In this document: positions 42,465-50,677 of the stretch, in pieces
Layout: the number at the start of each line of letters is the position of its first letter
Position numbering within the stretch: the first letter of the stretch is position 1
Source: Paenibacillus sp. FSL R7-0204
GTDB lineage: Bacteria > Bacillota > Bacilli > Paenibacillales > Paenibacillaceae
Assembly (NCBI RefSeq): GCF_038002225.1
Contig: NZ_JBBOCA010000002.1
Location: 42,590-106,589 of the forward strand
DNA: 64,000 nucleotides
Reading direction: 5' to 3'
Made by a program: the position numbers and the translations under genes
Notes under the pieces: model-generated
What the model was told of the DNA's origin: nothing
Databases searched by the model: none
What the model saw: only the letters and a program-made list of their open reading frames with translations

Positions 42465-42549
42465 TTCTTAAGATCCGGGCATGGAATTCCTTAAGAATTC
42501 TTAAGTCGCCTGTCATTCGGTGGTTTAAGCGCTATGGACAATCTATAAT
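42465..42549 (+). promoter_or_regulatory. CTTAAG direct repeats and -10 box before the two-component system
   Basis: CTTAAG occurs at 42467, 42490 and 42500, the last two exactly one helical turn apart within ATTCCTTAAGAATTCTTAAG. This resembles OmpR-type regulator sites. TATAAT at 42544-42549 ends only six bases before the regulator ATG. Confidence 0.5.
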
Positions 42550-42555
42550 GGATGA

Positions 42556-43260
42556 ATGATGAATCCTGCGAAGACCATACTTATAGCCGACGACAACCAC
42601 GAGATCCGGGAGATTGTCCGGGTGCTGCTGGAGAGTGAGCAATACCATGTCATTGAGGCTGTTGACGGTGAAGATGCTGTGAATAAAGTAGACGATACCA
42701 TTGACCTGATCATTCTGGACATGATGATGCCCCGGAAGTCGGGAATTAAGGCCTGCGTGGAGATTCGTGAGCTGACCAGCGCGCCTATACTATTTCTGAC
42801 AGCTAAGACCCAGGATTCTGACAAAACCTTGGCCTTCTCGGCCGGAAGTGACGATTACCTGTCCAAGCCCTTCTCCTACACCGAACTGGTGTCGCGGGTG
42901 AAAGCTTTACTTAGGCGGTATTATGTCTACAAAGGCAAGGAGGATACCGCAGCCCCCTCAGATGTGATTACCTTCAACGGGCTAAGCATTAATCCCGCTG
43001 TCAACGAGGTAATGATGAACGGGAAGGAGCTGACTCTGACCGAAATTGAGTACAAGCTGCTGGCGCTGATGTCCAGTAACCGCAAGAAGATTTTCTCGGC
43101 GCAGAATCTGTATGAGAGTGTGTGGGGCGAGCCTTACTTCTACAGCTGCAACAATACGGTGATGGTTCATATCCGCAACCTGCGCATGAAGCTGGAGAAG
43201 GACCCGCAGAATCCCAAGTTCATCAAAACCGTCTGGGGAAAGGGGTACCGCATTGAATAA
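42556..43260 (+). CDS. OmpR-family response regulator
   Basis: This 234-residue protein has a receiver (KTILIADDNHEIREIVRVLL; phospho-acceptor in DLIILDMMMPRKSG; FLTAKTQDSDKTLAFSAGSD with DDYLSKPF) followed by an OmpR/PhoB winged helix (LTLTEIEYKLLALMSSNRKK, then VMVHIRNLRMKLEKDPQNPK and VWGKGYRIE). It resembles the VanR/YycF-like regulators of Firmicutes. There is no Shine-Dalgarno-like run before the ATG, and a perfect -10 lies six bases upstream, so the message may be leaderless. The kinase gene overlaps its 3' end by eight bases. Confidence 0.92.
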   Translation: MMNPAKTILIADDNHEIREIVRVLLESEQYHVIEAVDGEDAVNKVDDTIDLIILDMMMPRKSGIKACVEIRELTSAPILFLTAKTQDSDKTLAFSAGSDDYLSKPFSYTELVSRVKALLRRYYVYKGKEDTAAPSDVITFNGLSINPAVNEVMMNGKELTLTEIEYKLLALMSSNRKKIFSAQNLYESVWGEPYFYSCNNTVMVHIRNLRMKLEKDPQNPKFIKTVWGKGYRIE

Positions 43261-44587
43261 CAAGCTGCGGTGGAGCAGGCTGAAACTGAAATTGATCCTG
43301 TGCCTGATCGGTTCGTTCGTGGCTTCTGCCATGCTGTTCCTGCTGCTGCAGTCCGCAGGCGAAGATCTGCTGGAGCATTACCGGACCAGAAGCTCGTTCA
43401 TTCACAAGCAAGAAGAGCAAGCCCTTCCGGCACTCCAGGAATATATCTCCGGGCAGCATCTTGCGCTTAAGGATGACGCGAAGATCGCGGAATGGGTCCG
43501 AAAAGCCAAATACGTGAACCTCTATCTCTATAAGGACAACCAATTTCTCTACTCTACAGACGGGTACACGATCAAGACCGAGAATACGAGGTTTCTGCCC
43601 GACCCTAACATTTTCAGCAAATCCCAGTATTCCACGGTTGCCTTTGCGGATACGACTGCGAAGGTCTATATGGAGTATTTTTTTGAATACAAGTACTACA
43701 ACCTCATTACGATTCTGGGTGTGATTCTGTCGTTCTTATTCTTTATCGTCCTGGTCCTGTTCTTCATCAACAAGAAGACCTCTTACATTGGCGTACTGGA
43801 GAAGGAGATTAAAATTCTGGAGGGCGGGAATCTGGACTATCCGATTACCCTGAAGGGGAAGGATGAGCTGTCGTCGCTGGCCCAGAGCATCAATGAGATG
43901 CGGAAGTCGTTCATCGAGCGCCTGGAGAGCGAGGAGCAGGCCAGATTGGCCAACAGCGAGCTGGTCACCGCCATGTCCCACGATCTGCGGACACCACTCA
44001 CCGCATTGGTCGGCTACCTGGACATCATCGAGTACAAGAAGTATCAGGATCAGGAAGCGTTAGCGAAATACATTCATAACAGCAGGGAAAAAGCCTATCA
44101 GATCAAGCATCTGTCAGATAAGCTATTCGAATATTTCACCGTGTATAACACAGAGGAGAATGACTTGGAGTTCGAGTCCTACGATGGGATTCAGCTCATG
44201 GATCAGCTCATCGATGAGCAGTCGATGTTGCTGGAGAATCACGGCTTCCGGGTGGAGTGGGAGTCTGCTACTGTGCCTTTCCGCGTGGAGCTTCACCTGA
44301 TCTCCTTCAGGCGGGTATTCGACAACCTTGTCTCCAACATTACGAAGTATGCCGATACGTCTGCGCCCGTCATTATAGCTTATAGGATTGAAAGCCTCTG
44401 GCTGTTGATGGATATCACGAATGTTATAAAGACGGAGGACCGTGAGGTCCTCAGCACCGGGATCGGCCTCAAGACCTGTCACAAAATCATCAGCCAGCAT
44501 AAGGGCGAAATCACGTTTACAAGCACCGGCAGTATGTATTCCGTCCACATCCGCTTGCCGGTAAATACCATGCTGACCCAACCTTAA
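43253..44587 (+). CDS. sensor histidine kinase
   Basis: This 444-residue membrane kinase has a transmembrane segment at about 12-34, an extracellular loop of about 115 residues and a second membrane segment at about 153-175 (LITILGVILSFLFFIVLVLF). A HAMP domain and the phospho-accepting H-box ELVTAMSHDLRTPLTALVGY (near residue 240) follow, then an ATPase domain with the N-box FRRVFDNLVSNITKYAD and the G2-like STGIGLKTC. A classic D-x-G-x-G G1 box is not evident; the segment reads MDITNVIKTEDREVLSTGIG. The start is a TTG supported by AAAGGGG. It overlaps its regulator gene, and the stimulus is unknown. Confidence 0.9.
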   Translation: MNNKLRWSRLKLKLILCLIGSFVASAMLFLLLQSAGEDLLEHYRTRSSFIHKQEEQALPALQEYISGQHLALKDDAKIAEWVRKAKYVNLYLYKDNQFLYSTDGYTIKTENTRFLPDPNIFSKSQYSTVAFADTTAKVYMEYFFEYKYYNLITILGVILSFLFFIVLVLFFINKKTSYIGVLEKEIKILEGGNLDYPITLKGKDELSSLAQSINEMRKSFIERLESEEQARLANSELVTAMSHDLRTPLTALVGYLDIIEYKKYQDQEALAKYIHNSREKAYQIKHLSDKLFEYFTVYNTEENDLEFESYDGIQLMDQLIDEQSMLLENHGFRVEWESATVPFRVELHLISFRRVFDNLVSNITKYADTSAPVIIAYRIESLWLLMDITNVIKTEDREVLSTGIGLKTCHKIISQHKGEITFTSTGSMYSVHIRLPVNTMLTQP

Positions 44588-44599
44588 GGAGGAACCCTC

Positions 44600-45139
44600 A
44601 TGCAAGACATCATCACCGACCGATTAATCATCAGAAACTTCCGGGAGACGGATGCACCGGGGATGCTGGAGTACTTGGCGAGCCCCCGGGTAAACTGCTT
44701 CCTTAGCGAACGTCTCTCCACGTTAGAAGAAGCCATCGCGGACGCTAATAGACGGAGTCAGGACGACTCGCATCTGGCTGTCACTCTGAAGGAGACCGGG
44801 GCCATCATTGGCGATCTGTTCTGCATGAAAGAGGAGCCCGATACCTATAGCGTAGGCTGGCACTTCAACCCGGCCTATGAAGGCGCCGGCTATGCCAGCG
44901 AAAGCGCCCGCGCGCTGCTGCGCTATCTTTTCCTGGAGCAGGAAGCCAGACGCATCTATGCCTACGTCGAGGACGACAACTTCAGATCGCAGAAGCTCTG
45001 CGAGAAGCTGGGCATGCGCCGGGAGGGCTGCTTCCTCGAATTCATCTCCTTCACCACGAACGAAGACGGAACGCCGAAGTATGAGAATACCCAGCAATTT
45101 GCGATATTGAAGCGGGAATGGCTGGGGCAGGGGAACTAA
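44600..45139 (+). CDS. RimJ/RimL-type GNAT acetyltransferase
   Basis: This is a 179-residue single-domain GNAT (TDRLIIRNFRETDAPGMLEY at the N-terminus, SVGWHFNPAYEGAGYASESA with the acetyl-CoA loop, then VEDDNFRSQKLCEKLGMRRE). This is the Acetyltransf_3 subgroup that modifies protein N-termini or small molecules. AAGGAGG lies seven bases before the ATG, 13 bases after the kinase stop codon, so it is probably the third gene of the two-component operon. Its role there is unknown. Confidence 0.88.
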   Translation: MQDIITDRLIIRNFRETDAPGMLEYLASPRVNCFLSERLSTLEEAIADANRRSQDDSHLAVTLKETGAIIGDLFCMKEEPDTYSVGWHFNPAYEGAGYASESARALLRYLFLEQEARRIYAYVEDDNFRSQKLCEKLGMRREGCFLEFISFTTNEDGTPKYENTQQFAILKREWLGQGN

Positions 45140-45199
45140 TATGTATAGTTGATCAAGAAGCCGGGGATCAGGGCCTTCCTGTTCCTTGGCGCGTCCCGT

Positions 45200-45553
45200 T
45201 TATCTTGAAATTGATTTTTTTATTTTCTCCGGTATGGGGATATGCTTTAAGGACTCTAACGGATGATACAGCAGCATCCATGGTCCTGAGAAGCGCATCA
45301 CGCTCTTGATTTTTTGGCGGTAGACGGGTGTATAACAATGAATCGGACACTTCGCACAAGCCGTCTTCTCATCACCGAATTTGCAGCGTGAGAGTCTTGT
45401 CCTAACATACTCATTTAAATTCCGGCACTCCTCACAGAGCTCCTGCGCATGATGTTTTCTCTTGCAATAGATACGAATCATCTTTGAAGCAATTATTTTT
45501 TCTTTACGGATCTTAGGGCCATCGTTCAGCTGCTGCTTTGCTGCTCTGCTCAT
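45200..45553 (-). CDS. YgbA-type nitrous-oxide-stimulated-promoter family protein
   Basis: This is a 117-residue cysteine-rich protein with the conserved spacing of the YgbA_NO family. It has MIRIYCKRKHHAQELCEECR, then RLSRCKFGDEKTACAKCPIH and CYTPVYRQKIKSVMRFSGPW. Six cysteines in C-x2-C-type pairs suggest metal or Fe-S binding. Homologues are induced by nitric oxide in enterobacteria; no NsrR-type site was identified here. AAGGAGG precedes the ATG. Confidence 0.85.
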   Translation of the reverse strand: MSRAAKQQLNDGPKIRKEKIIASKMIRIYCKRKHHAQELCEECRNLNEYVRTRLSRCKFGDEKTACAKCPIHCYTPVYRQKIKSVMRFSGPWMLLYHPLESLKHIPIPEKIKKSISR

Positions 45554-45611
45554 ATAATAAGGCCTCCTTGACTTAGTTGAACTTATTCATCAGCCATTTG
45601 CCACCATACCT

Positions 45612-46004
45612 TTATTGTTCCTCAGAATATTTTGTTATAAGATCAGTAATCATTTCTAATGAATGCACACCTTTGGCAATGTCTACAACAAACTCAACTG
45701 CAAACTCCCGTTGCATTCTTAGATGGTACCCGTTCAGAATCAAAAATGATTTCGTGACCAGATAGGCTGTTCGTTTATTGCCATTATGAAAGCAATGGTT
45801 TTTGACGAGCGATTCCAGCAATGCGGCTGCCTTATCAAATATAGAGGGATAAGCGTCCTCGCCAAAAATACTTTGTTGCGGTCTATGTACCGCAGATTCC
45901 AGCAGGCCATGATCCTTCACTCCTGCTTGATCTGCGTCATTCATTCTTTTCATCATGAAATGGTGTGCTGTAATAACCTCTTCTCTGCTAAGAAAGATAG
46001 TCAT
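45612..46004 (-). CDS. Fic/Doc-type toxin of a toxin-antitoxin pair
   Basis: This is a 130-residue death-on-curing family protein. The Fic motif reads HCFHNGNKRTA (residues about 69-79), matching H-x-F-x-[DN]-[AG]-N-K-R. Doc proteins phosphorylate EF-Tu and arrest translation. The gene starts one base after the stop codon of the AbrB-type antitoxin, with AAGGGATC inside the antitoxin end as ribosome site, so expression is coupled. The catalytic residues look intact. Confidence 0.9.
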   Translation of the reverse strand: MTIFLSREEVITAHHFMMKRMNDADQAGVKDHGLLESAVHRPQQSIFGEDAYPSIFDKAAALLESLVKNHCFHNGNKRTAYLVTKSFLILNGYHLRMQREFAVEFVVDIAKGVHSLEMITDLITKYSEEQ

Positions 46005-46005
46005 A

Positions 46006-46299
46006 TTAACGATCCCTTAGATCTTCAAGAATACCCAGATCCTCTTCAAACACATCGAAGAACGCCTCCAAGACCTCAGGACGAACCTGTTCAGGCAACA
46101 GAGCTGCCCGGCTTTTTCTCAACACCACTTCTCCGTGTTCATTTTCAATAAACTCAATTTCATCTCCCTGCGAGATATTCATTTTATCCGCAAGAGCTTT
46201 TGGCAAGCTCACACCCAAGCTATTCCCCATCCGTCCAATCTTTCGGGAATAACGTTTCACCTTCGATTGATCCTTCGTCACTTTGACCACACCATTCAT
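46006..46299 (-). CDS. AbrB/MazE-type antitoxin
   Basis: This is a 97-residue protein with a swapped-hairpin AbrB DNA-binding domain (KIGRMGNSLGVSLPKALADK, then MNISQGDEIEFIENEHGEVV) and an acidic C-terminal tail (EVLEAFFDVFEEDLGILEDL) that would bind and neutralise the toxin. It is followed after one base by the Doc-type gene. AGGAGG precedes the ATG. Repeated GTTATAAC boxes upstream are likely autoregulatory sites. Confidence 0.9.
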   Translation of the reverse strand: MNGVVKVTKDQSKVKRYSRKIGRMGNSLGVSLPKALADKMNISQGDEIEFIENEHGEVVLRKSRAALLPEQVRPEVLEAFFDVFEEDLGILEDLRDR

Positions 46300-46337
46300 T
46301 TTATTCTTTCCTCCTATAGTATGCTCTTCTCATTTAA

Positions 46338-46370
46338 GTTATAACTTATAACAGTAATAAAAGTTATAAC
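46338..46370 (-). promoter_or_regulatory. GTTATAAC boxes upstream of the toxin-antitoxin operon
   Basis: The 8-bp palindrome GTTATAAC occurs at 46338-46345 and 46363-46370, with a seven-base match (TTATAAC) at 46346-46352. These AT-rich repeats also contain possible -10 hexamers, so antitoxin binding would block the operon's own promoter (inference). Confidence 0.5.
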
Positions 46371-46396
46371 ATATATACATTTTAGCAGAAGGATAT

Positions 46397-46426
46397 AAAA
46401 AAGACCATCCTCTCAGATGGTCCTTC
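46397..46426 (-). terminator. terminator of the copper-amine-oxidase-N protein gene
   Basis: Minus strand AAGGACCATC-TGAGAG-GATGGTC followed by six T residues, about 100 bases after the gene's stop codon. The intervening 96 bases show no gene. Confidence 0.75.
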
Positions 46427-46522
46427 TGATCTCTCGTATTCAAGAAACAAAGGGTACCTTTAAGCCATACTTTAACTTTAGAGATACCCCTCTCATATTT
46501 GATTACTTTGGCCTCTTGATGA

Positions 46523-47491
46523 CTACAGGTTGAAGTAAAAGAATGACTTGTCATAATCGCTATTATCTCTGAGCTGGACGGCCAGATAGTTCGCCACACC
46601 CTTATGTACAGGTACGATTACAAGACCTTCTGCAGTATAGCTGTAACTTTCACCCGACTTAAGCTTTTTTAAATCAGTTGCGTCACGAATAGCATCATCC
46701 AAGGAGCCAGTGAAACCGGAATTTTTCACACCAATGATACTGTCTCCGTCTGAAGTTTTAGAACCCCACAATTGTGGTACAAAATCAACAGCAACATAAG
46801 TGCCTTCGTTTTTATCATCAGAGATAATCTTTCCATTATTCATAACGATCTTCACCTTAGCCAATTTATACTCAATCAAAGCATTGGCTTCTGGTTCTCT
46901 GAAACCAAGAATTGCAATTTCACTTCTTGAGATTGACTTTACTGAGCTTACGGAGACAGTATAGTTTCCTGTGAACGTCAGACCATCATAACTATAGGGG
47001 TCATTAAATGTAACCGACTTGCCTACTGGAATTGCAGAACTAAGGGTTTTGCCACCATTAGCCGAAGCAGTCGCCGTCGTTGCTGCTGGAGGTGGTGTAT
47101 TTGTCACAGTCGGGTTAACCGTTTGCTTAACGGGTTCTTGGGGAGTCGATGCCGTACTGGTATCCTTATAAGGAATACCACTATCCCCTGAACCATCAAT
47201 GGAAATAGTTAAAGAAGCCCCATCAAAATTAACATCCGCTCCAAGAGCTTCTGAAACAGATCTTAAGGGCACATATGTAGAACCGTTATATACTAAAGCA
47301 GATAAATTATTACCCGATTGATCTTTTGGAGTCCATTTGGAACCGTTAAGGACAAACTTGATATCATGGTTCAATTTTGCCTTGATTGCTTCAACACCAT
47401 TTCCTGCAAATACCCCTACTGTGCCAAATAGTAGACTTGAAACTACAATAGATGAAACAAACACAGACTTCCTCATTTTAACTAACTTCAT
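46523..47491 (-). CDS. secreted protein with copper-amine-oxidase N-terminal (stalk-like) domain
   Basis: This is a 322-residue exported protein with a signal peptide at about 1-30 (KSVFVSSIVVSSLLFGTVGV, cleaved near FAG). A copper-amine-oxidase N-terminal domain follows (IKFVLNGSKWTPKDQSGNNL, YVPLRSVSEALGADVNFDGA), which in Paenibacillus is a common non-enzymatic surface module. A Thr/Pro/Ala-rich linker leads to a beta-rich C-terminal domain of about 165 residues of unknown role. ATG 47491 has AGGGGG nine bases upstream. A strong promoter candidate lies about 100 bases upstream. AT content is higher than in the neighbouring genes. Confidence 0.82.
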   Translation of the reverse strand: MKLVKMRKSVFVSSIVVSSLLFGTVGVFAGNGVEAIKAKLNHDIKFVLNGSKWTPKDQSGNNLSALVYNGSTYVPLRSVSEALGADVNFDGASLTISIDGSGDSGIPYKDTSTASTPQEPVKQTVNPTVTNTPPPAATTATASANGGKTLSSAIPVGKSVTFNDPYSYDGLTFTGNYTVSVSSVKSISRSEIAILGFREPEANALIEYKLAKVKIVMNNGKIISDDKNEGTYVAVDFVPQLWGSKTSDGDSIIGVKNSGFTGSLDDAIRDATDLKKLKSGESYSYTAEGLVIVPVHKGVANYLAVQLRDNSDYDKSFFYFNL

Positions 47492-47585
47492 TCTGAAAAT
47501 CCCCCTACAGTTTATTTGGATGCTACATGCACTACCATAAGTTAAAGCTATCAAAATAATGAAATGAACCGCTTGTCACACTGCT

Positions 47586-47615
47586 TCTATAAGGTTCATA
47601 AATACCAGCTGACAA
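47586..47615 (-). promoter_or_regulatory. promoter of the copper-amine-oxidase-N protein gene
   Basis: Minus strand TTGTCA (47615-47610) and TATAGA (47591-47586), 18 bases apart. The rest of the 383-base gap between the two genes (47492-47874) holds only the flavoprotein terminator and no coding sequence that I can see. Confidence 0.5.
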
Positions 47616-47732
47616 GATATTCTGGGATTTATCCCACAATTCAATTTCAAAGTAAAAATATGTATCTATTTATTTATCGGAATAATAGGGAGCAATTGTT
47701 AATCTTTTTGAAATAACCCCAAAGAGAAATAG

Positions 47733-47756
47733 AAAAGACACCCCTAAGGGTGTCTT
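47733..47756 (-). terminator. terminator of the tandem flavoprotein genes
   Basis: Minus strand GAAGACACCC-TTA-GGGGTGTCTTTTC: an eight-pair stem plus T run, about 120 bases after the stop codon of the second flavoprotein. Confidence 0.8.
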
Positions 47757-47874
47757 CACTAGTACTGCATATGGAGCCGAGGCATGACATGGTTAATTCA
47801 CAATTAGCCGCCGTGTATTCAATGCATGCAAGTATTCACCGCAACGTACCAAGAGTCACCAGTCCTCTATCCCT

Positions 47875-49191
47875 TTAGGTGGCGCGGGCACGCCGGTCAG
47901 CAAGCGCCATCGCGGCGGCATATCCGGAGCTCCAGGCCCATTGCAGGTTATAGCCGCCGCAATCTCCGTCTACATCCATCACCTCACCGGCCAAATAGAG
48001 CCCAGGTACCAGCTTAGATTCCAGCGTTCCTTCGACTAGCTCCGTTGTATCGATGCCACCGGCAGTGGTCTGTGCATTCGTGAAGCTATTGGTATCGGTG
48101 ATTTTAAATTCCCAACGCTTCAATAGTTTATAGAATATTTTCTTAGTTTTCCATGATAGATCCTGACACAGCAGATGCAGCTGTTGATCAATTCCAGCCT
48201 CCTTCAGCAGCACGGGAATCAGCTTCTTGCTGACGATGCCCACGAAGGAATCGGCAACCGTCCGGTGTCCGAAGATCCCCCAGTGGATCTCCAGGAAATC
48301 AATTAACTCTTCCTCTGTACGCTCCGGCATCAAATCAACCGACAGGGTCACGGATTCTCCTATACCGAGATTATACGCAGCCTTTCTGCTTAACTGAAGG
48401 ATGGGCGGGCCCGAGATCCCATAGTCCGTAAAAAGAATCTCCCCGGACTCCGTGCGGATAACCTCATTGTTCACGATCACATGGGCCTCTCCCTCAAATT
48501 TGATGCCCGACAGTTCCTTTAAATACGGATAATCCAGCTTCAATTGCACAATGCCTGGCACCGGGTGGATCATGGTGTGTCCCAGACGCTGGACAAGCGT
48601 ATAACCGGAGCCGTCTGTTCCTGTTTTGGGAGCGGTAAGGCCGCCGGTACATAGAAAAAGATAGTCACTGGTATACACAACCTGTTCCTCTGTCTCCGTC
48701 TGGCAGGTTATCGCGAACCGCGGATGTCCCGCCGAAACGGTCACATCGAGCACTTTATGTTTATAATATACGGGAACATTCCGGTCCTCCAGCGCCAGCT
48801 TAAACACCCCTGGCACCGAAGCCGCCTGCAGCGACATCGGATACATCCGGCCATTCTCCAGGCTTGTAAAAGGAAGCCCGAGCGAGGAGAAGAATTCGAT
48901 CGTCTGGCGGACACCGAATTGCCGCAGTACATGTATCGGGAATCCTGCCTGATTGCTATGATACTTCACTGATAAAGCGGCTGCTTCATCCGTACCGGTG
49001 GCGGTGGATTGGTTCGTAATGTTGCAACGCCCGTTACCTGTCGTTATTATTTTCTTACCGAGCCGGTCATTGCTTTCAATAATGGCTGTATCAATACCTT
49101 GATCCCTCGCTGTAACTGCAGCCATTAGACCTGCAGCACCCCCACCGATAATGAACAGCTCGTGGTGCTTAGAAGTCTGATCCTTATACAT
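47875..49191 (-). CDS. HI0933/YhiN-type FAD-dependent oxidoreductase, copy 2
   Basis: This 438-residue flavoprotein has the Rossmann dinucleotide motif IIGGGAAGLMAAVTARDQGI at its start, GKKIITTGNGRCNITN (family signature) near residue 45, and the C-terminal GLYLAGEVMDVDGDCGGYNL with AWSSGYAAA that closes the FAD site. The family (HI0933/BaiN-like) contains NAD(P)/FAD oxidoreductases of mostly unknown substrate. It is a tandem paralogue of the gene just upstream (31-base gap). The first 60 residues are about 79% identical by eye count, so the pair is a recent duplication. Confidence 0.88.
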   Translation of the reverse strand: MYKDQTSKHHELFIIGGGAAGLMAAVTARDQGIDTAIIESNDRLGKKIITTGNGRCNITNQSTATGTDEAAALSVKYHSNQAGFPIHVLRQFGVRQTIEFFSSLGLPFTSLENGRMYPMSLQAASVPGVFKLALEDRNVPVYYKHKVLDVTVSAGHPRFAITCQTETEEQVVYTSDYLFLCTGGLTAPKTGTDGSGYTLVQRLGHTMIHPVPGIVQLKLDYPYLKELSGIKFEGEAHVIVNNEVIRTESGEILFTDYGISGPPILQLSRKAAYNLGIGESVTLSVDLMPERTEEELIDFLEIHWGIFGHRTVADSFVGIVSKKLIPVLLKEAGIDQQLHLLCQDLSWKTKKIFYKLLKRWEFKITDTNSFTNAQTTAGGIDTTELVEGTLESKLVPGLYLAGEVMDVDGDCGGYNLQWAWSSGYAAAMALADRRARAT

Positions 49192-49222
49192 GTTAATTGA
49201 TGCATCCCTTTTCCTAATAAAT

Positions 49223-50530
49223 TTATTGAATGGACTTAGCTATCGCCATGGCGGCCACATATCCGGAGCTCCAGGCCCATTGCAGGTTATAGCCGCCGAA
49301 ATCTCCGTCCACATCCATCACTTCGCCAGCCAAATACAGCCCCGGCACCAGCTTGGATTCCAGCGTTCCCCGGGTGAGCTCCGACGTATCAATGCCGCCA
49401 GCTGTCACCTGCGCATTCGTAAAGCCATTGGTATCCGTCACTTTAAATTCCCAACGCTTCAAGAGGCGATAAAAGTTCTCTTTAGTTCTCGGCGGAAGAT
49501 TCTGGCAAAGAAGCTGTGGCTGTTGATCTAAGCCCGTCTCCTTAAGCAGGACAGTAACAAGCTTCTTGTTGAAGATACCCACGAGGGAATCCGCCACGGT
49601 CCGGTGCCCAAAGGTCTCCCAGAGCTTTTCCAAAAATTCAACTACCTCTTCCTCTGTGCGGCCCGGCATCAGATCCACCGATAATTTCACCTGTTCTCCT
49701 CTTGCCAGATGATAGGCAGCTTTCCTGCTTAGCTGGAGAATGGGCGGACCGGTAATACCATAGTCTGTGAAAGCCATTTCACCCTGTTCACTGCCGATGA
49801 CTTTACCCTTTACAATGATATGAGCTTGTCCCTGAGATTTGATACTGGACAGCGCCCTCATATTCGGATATTGCAGCTTCAATTGCACAATGGCCGGAAA
49901 AGGCTCAATCAGGGTGTGCCCCAGACGTTCGGCAAGGGTATAACCGGGAGGTTCTTTTCCTGCATTTGGACCGGTGTTGCCACCCGTAGACAGAAGCAGA
50001 TAGTCGCTAGTATACACAACCTCTTCCTCTGTCTCCGTTAGGCATTTTATCGTGAAGCGCGGATGATCTGCCGAAGCAGTAACATCCACCACTTTATTCT
50101 TAAGGTATACGGGAACATTCCGATCCTCTAGCGCCAGCTGGAAAATATCCAGTACCGCCGCTGCCTGCAGCGACATCGGATACAGCAAGCCCCCCTTGAG
50201 TCTTGTAAGCGGAAGCCCAAGAAAGGAGAAAAAATCAATCGTCTGGCTGACGCCATATTGCTGCACTACCGCAAGCGGAAATCCGGATTGATTACTGTGA
50301 TACTTGCGCGATAAAGCGGCTGCTTCATCCTCAGCTGTCACAGTGGATTCATTGGTAATGTTGCAGCGGCCATCGCCTGTCATTAAGATCTTCTTGCCAA
50401 TCCGGTCGTTACTCTCCAGAATGGCAGTATCGATCCCCATATCACTAGCAGTAACAGCGGCCATTAGTCCGGCAGCACCTGCGCCGATAATAAAGAGCTT
50501 GTGGTGCATAGAAGTCTGATTCTCATACAT
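49223..50530 (-). CDS. HI0933/YhiN-type FAD-dependent oxidoreductase, copy 1
   Basis: This is a 435-residue paralogue of the adjacent gene, with IIGAGAAGLMAAVTASDMGI, GKKILMTGDGRCNITN and GLYLAGEVMDVDGDFGGYNL. It is the promoter-proximal copy. An extended -10 box lies about 60 bases upstream, and the two copies share a similar AAAGGATGCAT-like ribosome site, so the duplication included the leader. Both copies keep the FAD motifs, so both are probably active. Substrate unknown. Confidence 0.88.
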   Translation of the reverse strand: MYENQTSMHHKLFIIGAGAAGLMAAVTASDMGIDTAILESNDRIGKKILMTGDGRCNITNESTVTAEDEAAALSRKYHSNQSGFPLAVVQQYGVSQTIDFFSFLGLPLTRLKGGLLYPMSLQAAAVLDIFQLALEDRNVPVYLKNKVVDVTASADHPRFTIKCLTETEEEVVYTSDYLLLSTGGNTGPNAGKEPPGYTLAERLGHTLIEPFPAIVQLKLQYPNMRALSSIKSQGQAHIIVKGKVIGSEQGEMAFTDYGITGPPILQLSRKAAYHLARGEQVKLSVDLMPGRTEEEVVEFLEKLWETFGHRTVADSLVGIFNKKLVTVLLKETGLDQQPQLLCQNLPPRTKENFYRLLKRWEFKVTDTNGFTNAQVTAGGIDTSELTRGTLESKLVPGLYLAGEVMDVDGDFGGYNLQWAWSSGYVAAMAIAKSIQ

Positions 50531-50586
50531 GGTTGGTCAATGCATCCTTTATCCAATTTTCTCTAAGCACAAAAACACTTTATTAA

Positions 50587-50595
50587 ATTATAGCA
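50587..50595 (-). promoter_or_regulatory. extended -10 promoter of the flavoprotein pair
   Basis: Minus strand TGCTATAAT (50595-50587), a perfect -10 with TG extension. It lies immediately beside the terminator hairpin of the PL8 gene. Confidence 0.5.
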
Positions 50596-50599
50596 TAAG

Positions 50600-50640
50600 C
50601 AAAGCAGCGATTCCCTATTAACAGGAGAATCGCTGCTTTG
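50600..50640 (-). terminator. hairpin after the PL8 gene
   Basis: AAAGCAGCGATTC (50601-50613) pairs perfectly with GAATCGCTGCTTT (50627-50639). It lies about 40 bases after the PL8 stop codon. It is followed by GCTTATGC rather than a long T run. Confidence 0.7.
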
Positions 50641-50677
50641 CCGTGTTCTAACGTATACAAATGAAGGTTGGTTATAT

